From Bacteroides fragilis (GTDB lineage Bacteria > Bacteroidota > Bacteroidia > Bacteroidales > Bacteroidaceae): a stretch of DNA of 64,000 nt. The position numbers and the translations under genes are program-made. Below the pieces are notes generated by a model that worked only from the letters and a program-made list of their open reading frames with translations, searched no databases and was not told the origin of the DNA. The DNA lies in contig NZ_CP018937.1 of assembly GCF_002849695.1 (NCBI RefSeq), positions 2,604,001 to 2,668,000 on the forward strand, written 5' to 3'. The number at the start of each line of letters is the position of its first letter. Position 1 is the stretch's first letter. Of this stretch, positions 33,718 to 43,037 are shown one piece after another.

Positions 33718-35438
33718 AAAAATACTGGCAAATACTGAAAGGCTACAAAGCAAGTCTGCTGGCATGTCCGCTACTGGTACTCGTGTCTGTAATGTGCGAA
33801 ACCATTCAGCCGATGTACATGGCGGATATTATAGACAACGGAGTGATGCAGCGGGATCTCTCCGTCATTACTGCCGTAGGCGGAAAGATGGTACTTATCT
33901 CCATTGTCGGACTGATATTCAGTATTGCCAATGTATATGTCTCTTCGCAAGCCTCCATCGGTTTCGGGACCGACCTGCGCACCAAGCTGTTCGGCAAGAT
34001 ACAACAACTCTCTTTTTTCGATATAGACCGGTTCAGTACGGCTTCACTGATCACCCGGCTGACAAGTGACATCAGCCGCATTCAGCAAGTTATCCAGGTA
34101 TCGATGCGTCTGATGCTGCGCTCTCCGCTGATGCTCGTCATGGCAGTGTTCTTCGTGGTACGTATCAACCCGGAACTGGCAGGCGTCCTGCTGGCTGCCA
34201 TCCCGGTGTTGGGTTTCAGTGTATTCTTCATCCTGCGGAAAGGGTTCCCCTTCTTCTTGAAAGTGCAACAGAAAGTAGACCAACTGAACGAGGTGGTACG
34301 CGAAAATCTGATCAACATCCGGGTGGTGAAATCATTTGTGCGGGAGGACTTCGAAGCACACAAGTTCAAGGACAAGAGCGAAAGCCTGCGCGACACGGTG
34401 ATTCACGCTTCCAACATCATTGTCGCCATCTTTCCGGTGATGCAACTGGTGATGAACCTGTCGATCATCGCTATCCTTTGGATGGGTGGGCAGAAGGTGA
34501 TGGCAGGAGAGTTGAAAGTGGGCGAACTGATATCATTTGTCAACTATCTGGCACAAGTGCTGATGTCGTTGATGATGCTGTCCATGATTATCATGACTTA
34601 TGCCCGTGCCTCAGCCTCATCGAAACGTATCCTGGAGGTATTGGATACACAGCCTTCACTTACCGATACGCCCGAAGGAATGCGGAGCACCCGGCAGATC
34701 GAAAAGGGAGAGATTCGCTTTGAGAAGGTCAGCTTCCGTTATGGCGGAGGCGAGACGGATGTGCTGCGGAACATAAGTTTCCACATCCGTCCGGGCGAGA
34801 CGGTGGCTGTGGCAGGCGCTACCGGATCGGCTAAAAGTTCGCTCGTACAACTGATCCCCCGCCTGTATGATGTCAGTTCCGGTGAAATACGGATTGACGG
34901 CATCCCCGTACAAAACTACAACCTGCACGAACTTCATGCCCGCATCGGCATGGTGTTGCAGAAAAACGAGCTCTTTACGGGAACCATTGCGGAAAACCTG
35001 CGGTGGGGAAAACCCGATGCCACACAGGAAGAACTTGAAGAGGCCGCACGTGCCGCCGAAGCCCATGAGTTCATCCGCTCGCTGCCTGCCGGATATGACA
35101 CGCAGTTAGGACGGGGCGGAGTAAACCTTTCCGGCGGACAGAAGCAACGCATCTGCATCGCCAGGGCTTTGCTGCGTAAACCCAAGATATTGATACTGGA
35201 TGACAGCACCAGTGCCGTAGACTCTGAAACAGAACTCCGCATCCGGAACAACCTGAATGCATGGCTGCACGATACCACGGTGCTTATCATCACGCAACGC
35301 ATATATACCATGCAATCGGCCAACCGGGTCATTCTGCTGGACGACGGAGAGGTAGAATCCATCGGAACACCGGAAGAATTGCTGGAACGCTCGGAGATGT
35401 ACCGGGAAATCTATCACTCACAACAAATCGTTATCTGA
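33714..35438 (+). CDS. ABC exporter half-transporter, degenerate-site subunit
   Basis: A 574-residue type I ABC exporter with six membrane helices (to about residue 310) and one nucleotide-binding domain. The ATPase motifs are altered: Walker A is GATGSAKSS (Ala373 where glycine is usual), Walker B ends LILDDS (Asp in place of the catalytic Glu) and the switch histidine is Gln (IITQRI). The signature NLSGGQKQR is intact. Together with the next gene product it should form a heterodimer with one degenerate and one working ATP site, as described for TM287/TM288. The substrate is unknown; lipid or drug export is usual. Confidence 0.92.
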   Translation: MKKYWQILKGYKASLLACPLLVLVSVMCETIQPMYMADIIDNGVMQRDLSVITAVGGKMVLISIVGLIFSIANVYVSSQASIGFGTDLRTKLFGKIQQLSFFDIDRFSTASLITRLTSDISRIQQVIQVSMRLMLRSPLMLVMAVFFVVRINPELAGVLLAAIPVLGFSVFFILRKGFPFFLKVQQKVDQLNEVVRENLINIRVVKSFVREDFEAHKFKDKSESLRDTVIHASNIIVAIFPVMQLVMNLSIIAILWMGGQKVMAGELKVGELISFVNYLAQVLMSLMMLSMIIMTYARASASSKRILEVLDTQPSLTDTPEGMRSTRQIEKGEIRFEKVSFRYGGGETDVLRNISFHIRPGETVAVAGATGSAKSSLVQLIPRLYDVSSGEIRIDGIPVQNYNLHELHARIGMVLQKNELFTGTIAENLRWGKPDATQEELEEAARAAEAHEFIRSLPAGYDTQLGRGGVNLSGGQKQRICIARALLRKPKILILDDSTSAVDSETELRIRNNLNAWLHDTTVLIITQRIYTMQSANRVILLDDGEVESIGTPEELLERSEMYREIYHSQQIVI

Positions 35439-35440
35439 CC

Positions 35441-37207
35441 ATGGCACACGGAGATCATCTGAAATACAGCGGAAAGCCTAAGGCGGGAAAGAAAACTTTC
35501 CTCCGCCTGGTATCATACGTGGCCTGCGACCGACGGTTGCTGATCGTAATCGGTGTACTGATCGTTGTGAGCATCGCAGCCAATCTCACCGGATCGTACA
35601 TGCTCCGACCGATTATCAATAACTACATCCTGCCGGGAGACTTCCACGGATTGGTACGCATCCTGCTGATACTGGCAGGCATTTACCTGACAGGGGTAGC
35701 GGCTACTTACATCGAATATATTCTGCTGAATAAGATCGGGCAACGCACCGTAACCCGGATGCGCGAAGAACTGTTCGGAAAGATGGAACGCTTGCCTGTC
35801 AAATACTTCGATACCCATCAGCACGGAGATGTCATGAGCCGGTACACCAATGATATAGACCGTATCAGCGACGCACTGACCGACAGCCTGTCCGACATGT
35901 TGTCGAGCGCACTGACAGTTGCGGGCATTTTCTGTCTGATGCTCTTCATCAGTCCGATACTGACAGCAGTAACACTGATTACTGTCCCCCTGATGTTCCT
36001 CAGCGCCAAAGGAATCGTGAAACGAAGTCGGAAATACTTCAAAGCACAACAGGAGTCATTGGGGATGATGAACGGCTATGTGGAAGAAATGATCAGCGGA
36101 CAGAAAGTGGTGAAGGTCTTCGGACACGAACAAAAAGTGGAAACGGACTTCGGGATACTGAACCAAAGCCTGAAGGAGAAATCGCTGAAGGCACAATTCT
36201 ACTCGGGGCTGATGATGCCGGTCATGCAAAACCTGAATACGCTGAACTATGTGATCATCACCATCGTGGGAGCCTTACTGGCCATCTTCCGCGGGTTCGA
36301 CGTGGGCGGACTGGCAGCTTTCCTGCAATATTCCCGGCAATTCGGACGCCCCATCAATGAACTGGCGAGCCTCTACAACAGCATACAGGCAGCCATTGCC
36401 GGAGCCGAACGCATCTTCGAGATCATAGACGAAGCACCGGAGCAGAAGGATGCGCCGGATGCCATCACACTCGAAAAAACAAAAGGAGATGTAGCCTTGA
36501 AGAATGTATATTTCGGCTACCGTCCGGAAAAAACCATCCTGAAAGGAGTATCCCTGCATGCGGCTGCCGGAAAGAAGATAGCTTTGGTGGGCGCTACCGG
36601 AGCAGGAAAGACAACCATACTGAACCTGCTGCCGCGCTTCTTTGACATTCAGTCCGGAGAGATTACCATCGACAATCATCCCATCGACCGTATCAGGCGT
36701 GACAGCCTTCGCCGATCGATGGCCATCGTACTGCAGGATACACATCTTTTCACGGGTACGGTACGGGAGAACATCCGTTTCGGCCGCCTCAACGCGACCG
36801 ATGAAGAGGTAGTGGCGGCTGCACGGCTGACAGCGGCCCATTCATTCATCAAACGTTTGCCACAGGGCTACGACACGCTACTCGAAAATGACGGGGCAAA
36901 CCTAAGTCAGGGACAACGGCAGCTACTGAACATCGCCCGCGCGGCAGTGGCCGATCCGGCTATCCTGCTGCTGGACGAGGCGACAAGCAACATCGATACA
37001 CGCAGTGAAATACTGATTCAAAAAGGACTGGACCAATTGATGCAAGGACGTACCAGCCTGATTATTGCTCACCGCCTGTCTACCATCCGCAATGCTGATA
37101 CAATTCTGGTGCTGGAACACGGGGAGATTATCGAGCAAGGCAGCCATCAGGAGTTACTCGCACTGAAAGGAAAATACTACTCGCTGAACGAAGAGCAGTT
37201 CAAGTAA
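35441..37207 (+). CDS. ABC exporter half-transporter, catalytic subunit
   Basis: A 588-residue type I ABC exporter. Start ATG 35441 is two bases after the previous stop; the frame is open upstream but inside the first transporter gene. Six membrane helices are followed by a nucleotide-binding domain with canonical Walker A GATGAGKTT, Walker B ILLLDEATS (catalytic Glu) and switch His (IIAHRLST). The signature motif is NLSQGQRQ, with Gln in place of the second residue of LSGGQ, as in MsbA/Sav1866-like relatives. It complements the degenerate partner upstream. A GTATCC...GGATAC hairpin (37209-37231) lies directly behind the stop. Confidence 0.93.
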   Translation: MAHGDHLKYSGKPKAGKKTFLRLVSYVACDRRLLIVIGVLIVVSIAANLTGSYMLRPIINNYILPGDFHGLVRILLILAGIYLTGVAATYIEYILLNKIGQRTVTRMREELFGKMERLPVKYFDTHQHGDVMSRYTNDIDRISDALTDSLSDMLSSALTVAGIFCLMLFISPILTAVTLITVPLMFLSAKGIVKRSRKYFKAQQESLGMMNGYVEEMISGQKVVKVFGHEQKVETDFGILNQSLKEKSLKAQFYSGLMMPVMQNLNTLNYVIITIVGALLAIFRGFDVGGLAAFLQYSRQFGRPINELASLYNSIQAAIAGAERIFEIIDEAPEQKDAPDAITLEKTKGDVALKNVYFGYRPEKTILKGVSLHAAAGKKIALVGATGAGKTTILNLLPRFFDIQSGEITIDNHPIDRIRRDSLRRSMAIVLQDTHLFTGTVRENIRFGRLNATDEEVVAAARLTAAHSFIKRLPQGYDTLLENDGANLSQGQRQLLNIARAAVADPAILLLDEATSNIDTRSEILIQKGLDQLMQGRTSLIIAHRLSTIRNADTILVLEHGEIIEQGSHQELLALKGKYYSLNEEQFK

Positions 37208-37821
37208 AGTATCCGCCACAAAGGAGGATACGGAGGAGAACCGGGTTCGATATCCGGGAACAGGGGAAATATCATAAAGAAAGGAATCACGACAGATAGG
37301 AATACATTAAGAAAGGAAATAAGCTGTTTTGCAAACAGACTCTCTTTTAAAAAACGGCAAACCAGAGGAAGAAAAGCCGGAAAGCCGGTCTTACGGAGAT
37401 GAAGAGCCGGGGTTGAAGAGGTGAAGAGCCGGGATTTTCGGCAAAAGCAGTAAGCATTTCCCGGAAAAGAAGTAAGCATTCGGTCCGAAAGAAGTAAGCA
37501 TTTTCGGAATATGCTTACTTCTTTTTCAAATATCTCCTATTGTTTTCATCAATCAGGTCTATTGATCTGTTTTTCCCCTCTTATTATCACGGTTTCCGTT
37601 CCGGTTGTGAAGCGCCCGAAGCACTTAAAGGAACGACAGAAAGACACGGCTTTCCCTCAGGAGAATGCTTCAGCGAAACAATCGCTCCCATCTCGTGACA
37701 TTCTATCGGGAAGTAAGAGAAATCACCGTCCATAAGACAAACCCATAACTCCCTACAGGACGTTTTTTCCGTTCAGTCCGCCGTCCGCCCTGAAAAAACG
37801 CAGCCAGACGCTTTCCGATTA
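37208..37821. other. 614-bp intergenic region between converging ABC and sbcC genes
   Basis: It holds a 9-bp-stem hairpin (37209-37217 with 37223-37231, one mismatch), purine-rich sequence with AAAGCCGG words, the 22-bp-phased array (37400-37524) and then about 300 bp where I see no feature. The open frame at 37511-37735 has no coding character. Confidence 0.6.
37400..37524 (+). repeat. 22-bp-phased repeat array 2 with terminal inverted copy and T-run
   Basis: Five units keep an exact 22-bp register: TGAAGAGCCGGG at 37400 and 37422, then AGTAAGCATT at 37449, 37471 and 37493. The inverted copy GCTTACTTC is at 37513-37521. The last direct copy GAAGTAAGC (37491-37499) pairs with it as a stem extendable to 12 bp through AAA/TTT, with a 13-nt loop, and TTTTTC follows. 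It may therefore terminate the ABC operon transcript. The plan matches arrays 1 and 3 although the sequences differ. Confidence 0.85.
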
Positions 37822-40785
37822 TCAATTTGTCAAAGTGATAGCACTCTTCCCATTCGCCGCCCGATGAAGTTGCACCTGTACGGCAATGCGCTCACTCATC
37901 TCCTGCACATGCGAGATAACTCCGATCTTCCGTCCTTGCATCTGCAACTGCTCGAGAGCTTCCATCACAGTGCGTAAACTATCGGCATCGAGCGAACCGA
38001 ATCCTTCGTCGATGAAAAGTGACTCCACTCTCAGGTTATTGCTCGAAAGAGAGGACAGCCCGAGGGCCAGCGCCAGGGAGATCAGAAAAGACTCTCCGCC
38101 GGAAAGAGAGTAGACGGTACGCACCTCGTCACACATATCGCAGTCGATCACCTGCAGGGCGAGTGTTCCCGGTACCTGTTGCAACCGGTAACGTTTCGAG
38201 AGATAAGACAGATGCTTGTTGGCATGCATCAGCAACAAGTTCAACGTATAACTTTGCGCAATCACTTTGAACTTTGTCCCGTCCGCACTGCCAATCAGTT
38301 TATTGAGTTTTCCCCATCGATTGGCCGTCTCCTGCTTCTCAGCCAATTCCTGTTCCAGTTGTTTCAGCTTCTTCCGGTTCTGCTCCTGTTGCAAAAGACG
38401 TGCTTCTACAGCCGATAGCCGACGTTCCGTCTCTTGATTGGCCGCTTGCTGGCGGGCTATCGTTTCCGGCAAATGCTCCGGATCGGCTATCTGTTCTTTC
38501 CTGAGCAACAGTTCATCAATAGAAATGCTCAGTTGCCTGATCTCTCCTTGTATACCGGAGATGCGTGACTGAATCTCCTCTCCCACCTTACGTATCTGTT
38601 CCAGCGAATCATTCAACTCCTTCTCCTTTTTCCGGATAGCGGCTTCCGCGTCATCGGCAGATTTGCCTTTCAACAAAGGGGCCCGTTCCTGACGGAGAGC
38701 TATCAGCCGCTCACTGACCACCCGGAACTGTTCCCGAGCTGTCTTCTCCGCTGTTTCCAACAGCGTAAATTGCTCTTTAGCAGCCACAACTTGCTGCATC
38801 AACAAATGGCAGCGGGCTACCCCTTCACGCAAACCTTCACAAGCCGTTCGAAGAGACTTGATCTGCTCCTCGTGCTGTTGCCATTCCTTATGAAGTTGCT
38901 GGTATCGGTGCATTTTCTCTGTCAGCAGATTCAGCTTCCCCTGTACAGTATGCAATTGTTTCTCAAAATATTCCGGATTCTGCTCCTCTTCCGACGAAGG
39001 ACGTTTCTGCTCAGCCTCACGGAGCAGGGCATGCAACTGTACGGTTATCTGTCCGGACAGTTCCGTCTGATGGAGCAAATCCTGTTTCAAGGCGATATTC
39101 CGGTTATTTAGTTGCTGGTACTCACCAGATGCGGTTTGATACTCCAGTTCGATGTTGTGATACAGGGTATGGACTACCTGCTCCTCGTTTCTATAAGGAT
39201 GATCAGTGCTCCCACATACCGGACAGGGTTCATTCTCACGCAAATTCTGCCGCAAGGTCCGAACGTCCTTTCCCATCGCGATACGGGCATTCTCAAAAAG
39301 GCGTTGCAGCACTTTCAGTTCAGCCTCCTTCTCCGTCAAGCGGGTGGTCAGAACGACCGTTTCTTTCCGTATCTGTTCTTGTTTGCGGTCCACCTCTTCT
39401 TGTTGCACTTTCAAACGTTCCGCTTCTGCCCTCGCCTTTCCCCATTCCAACATTTGCTGGCGGGCATTCTGCAAACGGGTTTGTTCTTGCATCCATCGGG
39501 CCTGCTCGTCGGTCACCGCCTCGATTCCAAAAGCGTTCAGGCGATTCACACGCTCTTCGTTCTCCTTCTGAAGAACGGCAAGGTGGTCTTCCCGCTCTTT
39601 CAGACTCTTCCGGACCGATTCAAGAAATAGATCCGTCTCTTCCGCAACCGGCATATCTACCTTTCCCGCCAGATTCTTCAATGAATGACAAGAAGTGCGC
39701 AGGGCTTCCTGTACAGATTGCAGTTTACTAACCTGCACGGCTACCGCCCGTTTAGCGCTTTGCAGGATTTCCTCCATCTGTTCGGATTGGCTGACTTGAG
39801 ATTGAATTTGCACATCCAGTTCACGCGCCCGTCGGATATCAGGTTGCACGGCTTCGCACTGTTCCTTGAAATGAGTAAGATAGTCGGATTGGCGTGTGTG
39901 TTCTTCCCGGAGCTTCTTACTTTTTTCTTCATCCAGCCGCATGTCCTGCACTTTCTTATCACGCTGCTCCTGTTGCAATTTCAAAGTATGCAGCACCGAT
40001 AGTTGCGCATTCAACTCTACCAAAGCTTTACTTCCCTGTTCACGCAGGCTGACCAGACTCCCTTTTTCTGTCTGAAGAAGACTGATTTCCTCTTCGGAAA
40101 GCAATTCGATCAGCGTGGCATTGCTCTTCAGCTGATTCAGTTCTGCATCGGCTGTTTTGCTACGCAGATAGATTTCACTGGAAATGCGGGAGTAAACCTC
40201 CGTTCCGGTCAGCTTCTCGAGCAACTCGGCTTTGGCGGACTCACGAGATTTCAAGAAAGTAGCAAAGTCATTCTGGGCAAGCAGCACCGTACGCGTAAAC
40301 TGTTCGTAAGTCAAACCTACCAAAGTCACCAATTGCATCAACAGTTCTTTCCTCGTTCCCTGCAGTTCCCGGTTTGCAGTCAGATCGGTCACTTGTATCG
40401 TCTGCGACCGCAAAGAACCGTTAGCCTGACCTCTTGTCCGGCGTACCGACCAACGAGAACGATAACAATGTCCGGTAGCCCCTAAGAAATCAACCTCGGC
40501 AAATCCCTCTCCCGTCCCTCTGCGAAGGATATTCTTCACATCGGCCTGATTCACCTGGCTCTCGCCGATATCCGACATATAAAGACTCTCGACCGAAGCG
40601 GAAAAGCGAGGTGTCTTGTCATACAGTGCCAGACAGAGCGCATCCAGTATCGTCGATTTTCCGGCTCCCGTAGGACCGGATATCGCAAAAATCCCGGCAG
40701 ATCGTAAAGGTTCCGCTTGAAAATCTATTTCAAAGGTTCCTTCAATGGAAGCCAGGTTCTTTAATCGTATGGTTAGTATCTTCAT
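37822..40785 (-). CDS. sbcC: exonuclease subunit SbcC
   Basis: A 987-residue SMC/Rad50-type ATPase. Walker A is GPTGAGKSTILDALCLALY, long coiled coils run from about residue 180 to 800, interrupted by the zinc hook NEPCPVCGSTDHP. Signature LSGGESFLISLALALGLSS and Walker B FIDEGFGSLD close the head. With SbcD it forms a nuclease that cuts DNA hairpins and protein-blocked ends. I take ATG 40785 (MKILTIRLKNLASIEG) as the start because family members begin there; an upstream ATG at 40809 lies in the repeat region. sbcD precedes it on the same strand. Confidence 0.93.
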   Translation of the reverse strand: MKILTIRLKNLASIEGTFEIDFQAEPLRSAGIFAISGPTGAGKSTILDALCLALYDKTPRFSASVESLYMSDIGESQVNQADVKNILRRGTGEGFAEVDFLGATGHCYRSRWSVRRTRGQANGSLRSQTIQVTDLTANRELQGTRKELLMQLVTLVGLTYEQFTRTVLLAQNDFATFLKSRESAKAELLEKLTGTEVYSRISSEIYLRSKTADAELNQLKSNATLIELLSEEEISLLQTEKGSLVSLREQGSKALVELNAQLSVLHTLKLQQEQRDKKVQDMRLDEEKSKKLREEHTRQSDYLTHFKEQCEAVQPDIRRARELDVQIQSQVSQSEQMEEILQSAKRAVAVQVSKLQSVQEALRTSCHSLKNLAGKVDMPVAEETDLFLESVRKSLKEREDHLAVLQKENEERVNRLNAFGIEAVTDEQARWMQEQTRLQNARQQMLEWGKARAEAERLKVQQEEVDRKQEQIRKETVVLTTRLTEKEAELKVLQRLFENARIAMGKDVRTLRQNLRENEPCPVCGSTDHPYRNEEQVVHTLYHNIELEYQTASGEYQQLNNRNIALKQDLLHQTELSGQITVQLHALLREAEQKRPSSEEEQNPEYFEKQLHTVQGKLNLLTEKMHRYQQLHKEWQQHEEQIKSLRTACEGLREGVARCHLLMQQVVAAKEQFTLLETAEKTAREQFRVVSERLIALRQERAPLLKGKSADDAEAAIRKKEKELNDSLEQIRKVGEEIQSRISGIQGEIRQLSISIDELLLRKEQIADPEHLPETIARQQAANQETERRLSAVEARLLQQEQNRKKLKQLEQELAEKQETANRWGKLNKLIGSADGTKFKVIAQSYTLNLLLMHANKHLSYLSKRYRLQQVPGTLALQVIDCDMCDEVRTVYSLSGGESFLISLALALGLSSLSSNNLRVESLFIDEGFGSLDADSLRTVMEALEQLQMQGRKIGVISHVQEMSERIAVQVQLHRAANGKSAITLTN

Positions 40786-40803
40786 GGTTATTCGGTTTGC
40801 TTT

Positions 40804-40918
40804 CACCACAGATTACACGGATTAACACAGATCAATAGATGATCTCGTTGATAGTAAAGATTAAAAGATCTGTGTGAATCCTAATGGTGATCTGTGTAAT
40901 CTCTGGTAATCTGTGGTG
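40804..40918. repeat. CACCACAGA-family inverted repeat between sbcD and sbcC
   Basis: CACCACAGA begins a 30-bp arm at 40804-40833. Two reverse-complement copies follow, a short one at 40867-40889 and a full one at 40889-40918 ending CTGTGGTG. One arm can therefore pair with either of two partners. It lies in the mRNA between sbcD and sbcC. Confidence 0.75.
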
Positions 40919-40932
40919 AATTCCTATTTGAT

Positions 40933-42165
40933 TCATTCTAAATTGATGGTCCGGCAAGCCTCCTGGAACAAATTTACCAGTTCTTCCGGCATCTCCGCCT
41001 GGTAACTGTTCTCAAAGGTTGCTTTCACAATCTGTAAGGGATTCATCTCCTGCAATCCGGTAGCCAGTACTTCTTCTTCCACGCTCCCCTCTGCCGCCTG
41101 CCTGTAAGAAGAAACAATACGGGCCAGCCGGACCGGCTTGCCTTCCAGTATTTCTTCTATTTGCTGCCGCAACATCGGCTCCGGCTCGCTTAGTTTTACC
41201 TTGACTTCCAGATAGGGCATCGGTTCATCTTCCGGAAGTTCCAGTCTGCACAATTCATCCAGTACCTCGTCCGGAGCCGCTGGCTCTTTGGCGGGTATAC
41301 TCAGCAAACGCACCAAAGGTGTATATTCAAGTTTCTCTATTTCGACCGCCCAGCCTTCATCCAGAATCACTTTTACCACTCCATGGTGATAATGCTTCTC
41401 GGCAAACGACATCGGTAAAGGACTGCCTGCATAGCGGACATTCTCTCTTCCCGATACGCGCTGAGCCTTATGGATATGCCCTAAAGCCGTATAAACAATC
41501 TGCTCGGAAAAAGACTCGGGCGATACACTCTCCAGACCACCGATGATGATGCGCTCACTATGATCTTTTTCGGCAATCTCCGAACCGGTTGCCAAAAGAT
41601 GTCCGACGGCCACCAATGCCTGCCCGTCCGTCCGCTTCTTCAAAGCATATTCCACCAAACGGGCATACAGTTCCTTTACTCCTTCCGCATACGGATTGCC
41701 TTCAGTCTCCACCACCGGATAATCTCCCTGCCGCAAGAAAGGCACTGCCAGGCAAAGAGCTTCCGCCTCCCCTGCCGCATTTTTCAATTCTACCAGTAAA
41801 TGACTGTAATCTATCTCTCCGTCCTGCTTACGGACAATCCCCTTAATCTCTGTCCTCATCTCCTGCAACAACGGCAGGGGTGACTCCAGCCGGGCAGCCG
41901 AATCATGGTTTCCGGCTACAATGACCAACTGCAATCCCGGGTTCTCGGTTGTCACCCGGTGAATGAAACGATAGAACATTCGCTGCGAGGCGGCAGACGG
42001 ATTGGAAACATCGAAAACGTCTCCGGCAACAATCAGTACATCAATTTTGTTCTTAGTCAGGACACCGGCCAGCCAGTCCAGAAAGTGTTCATGTTCCTGT
42101 GTCCGGTCATATCCGAAAAAGGTTTGTCCCAAATGCCAATCGGCTGTATGTAGTATACGTATCAT
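40933..42165 (-). CDS. sbcD: exonuclease subunit SbcD
   Basis: A 410-residue Mre11-type nuclease. Metal-binding motifs are in order: HTADWHLGQ (DxH), VAGDVFDVSNPS (GD), VAGNHDSAARL (GNHD), AVGHLLATG and the later ALGHIHKAQ (GHxH). It works with SbcC, encoded downstream after a repeat-containing 147-bp gap. The N-terminal MIRILHTADWHLG and length are typical. A -7 box (42183-42190) lies 18 bp before the start. Confidence 0.95.
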   Translation of the reverse strand: MIRILHTADWHLGQTFFGYDRTQEHEHFLDWLAGVLTKNKIDVLIVAGDVFDVSNPSAASQRMFYRFIHRVTTENPGLQLVIVAGNHDSAARLESPLPLLQEMRTEIKGIVRKQDGEIDYSHLLVELKNAAGEAEALCLAVPFLRQGDYPVVETEGNPYAEGVKELYARLVEYALKKRTDGQALVAVGHLLATGSEIAEKDHSERIIIGGLESVSPESFSEQIVYTALGHIHKAQRVSGRENVRYAGSPLPMSFAEKHYHHGVVKVILDEGWAVEIEKLEYTPLVRLLSIPAKEPAAPDEVLDELCRLELPEDEPMPYLEVKVKLSEPEPMLRQQIEEILEGKPVRLARIVSSYRQAAEGSVEEEVLATGLQEMNPLQIVKATFENSYQAEMPEELVNLFQEACRTINLE

Positions 42166-42182
42166 GCTATTGAAATTTGAAA

Positions 42183-42190
42183 CAAAGTTA
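42183..42190 (-). promoter_or_regulatory. -7 box (TAACTTTG) for sbcDC
   Basis: A perfect TAnnTTTG match on the minus strand, 17 bp before the sbcD start, divergent from the plsC box. Confidence 0.5.
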
Positions 42191-42222
42191 GCAATTATTC
42201 AGGACAGCAATATTATTTTGTT

Positions 42223-42230
42223 TATTTTTG
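42223..42230 (+). promoter_or_regulatory. -7 box (TATTTTTG) for plsC
   Basis: A perfect TAnnTTTG element 23 bp before ATG 42254. Confidence 0.5.
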
Positions 42231-42253
42231 CACAAGCTAAAATCAAAATCATT

Positions 42254-43012
42254 ATGAAGATACTATACTATATTTATCAAATCTGCATTGCATTGCCCAT
42301 TTTGTTAGTATTGACTATCCTCACGGCGATTGTCACCATCATTGGTTCATTATTGGGAGGTGCCCACATCTGGGGATATTATCCGGGGAAAATCTGGTCA
42401 CAGTTGATCTGCCTTTTCCTGTTGATTCCGGTAAAAGTGCGTGGACGCGAAAAGCTACATGGAAGGACCTCTTACATCTTCGTACCCAATCATCAAGGCT
42501 CGTTCGACATCTTCCTCATTTACGGCTTTTTAGGACGTAACTTTAAATGGATGATGAAGAAAAGTCTACGTAAAATACCTTTTGTAGGAAAAGCATGCGA
42601 AAGTGCCGGACATATTTTCGTAGACCGGTCGGGTCCGAAGAAGGTACTTGAAACCATTCGCCAGGCCAAAGACTCTCTGAAGGACGGTGTGTCATTAGTG
42701 GTCTTCCCGGAAGGGGCACGGTCTTTCACCGGGCATATGGGATATTTTAAGAAAGGAGCTTTTCAACTGGCGGACGACCTCCAACTTGCCGTAGTTCCTG
42801 TGACCATAGACGGATCTTTTGAAATCCTGCCACGAACCGGCAAATGGATTCACCGCCACCGCATGATTCTGACCATACATGACCCTATCCCCCCCAAAGG
42901 TCAGGGAGCGGATAACATTAAAGCTACCATGGCAGAAGCCTATACTGCTGTAGAAAGTGCACTCCCCGATAAATTCAAAGGGATGGTGAAGAATGAAGAC
43001 CAGGACTTATAA
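42254..43012 (+). CDS. plsC: 1-acyl-sn-glycerol-3-phosphate acyltransferase
   Basis: A 252-residue membrane acyltransferase that makes phosphatidic acid from lysophosphatidic acid. The N-terminal helix (ALPILLVLTILTAIVTIIGS) anchors it. The catalytic HX4D is NHQGSFD, followed by KKSLRKIPFVGKACESAG, IFVDRSG and the FPEGARSFTG block. The start was set at ATG 42254, just behind a -7 box; the frame is open further upstream but that part overlaps sbcD on the other strand. Its TAA stop is part of an ATAAACGG word, and stacked hairpins follow. Confidence 0.93.
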   Translation: MKILYYIYQICIALPILLVLTILTAIVTIIGSLLGGAHIWGYYPGKIWSQLICLFLLIPVKVRGREKLHGRTSYIFVPNHQGSFDIFLIYGFLGRNFKWMMKKSLRKIPFVGKACESAGHIFVDRSGPKKVLETIRQAKDSLKDGVSLVVFPEGARSFTGHMGYFKKGAFQLADDLQLAVVPVTIDGSFEILPRTGKWIHRHRMILTIHDPIPPKGQGADNIKATMAEAYTAVESALPDKFKGMVKNEDQDL

Positions 43013-43037
43013 ACGGTTTTGAACGATGAACAGGATT

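Noticed and set aside
37241..37258. tRNA T-arm-like sequence (CCGGGTTCGATATCCGG)
   Set aside because: No matching acceptor, D or anticodon arm can be placed; the upstream part would fall inside the ABC transporter gene.
37400..37524. CRISPR array
   Set aside because: The period is only 22 bp, the spaces between cores are 7-12 bp and no cas genes are near.
37511..37735. Open frame of 74 codons after the ABC operon
   Set aside because: No start signals or conserved pattern; it begins inside the repeat array.
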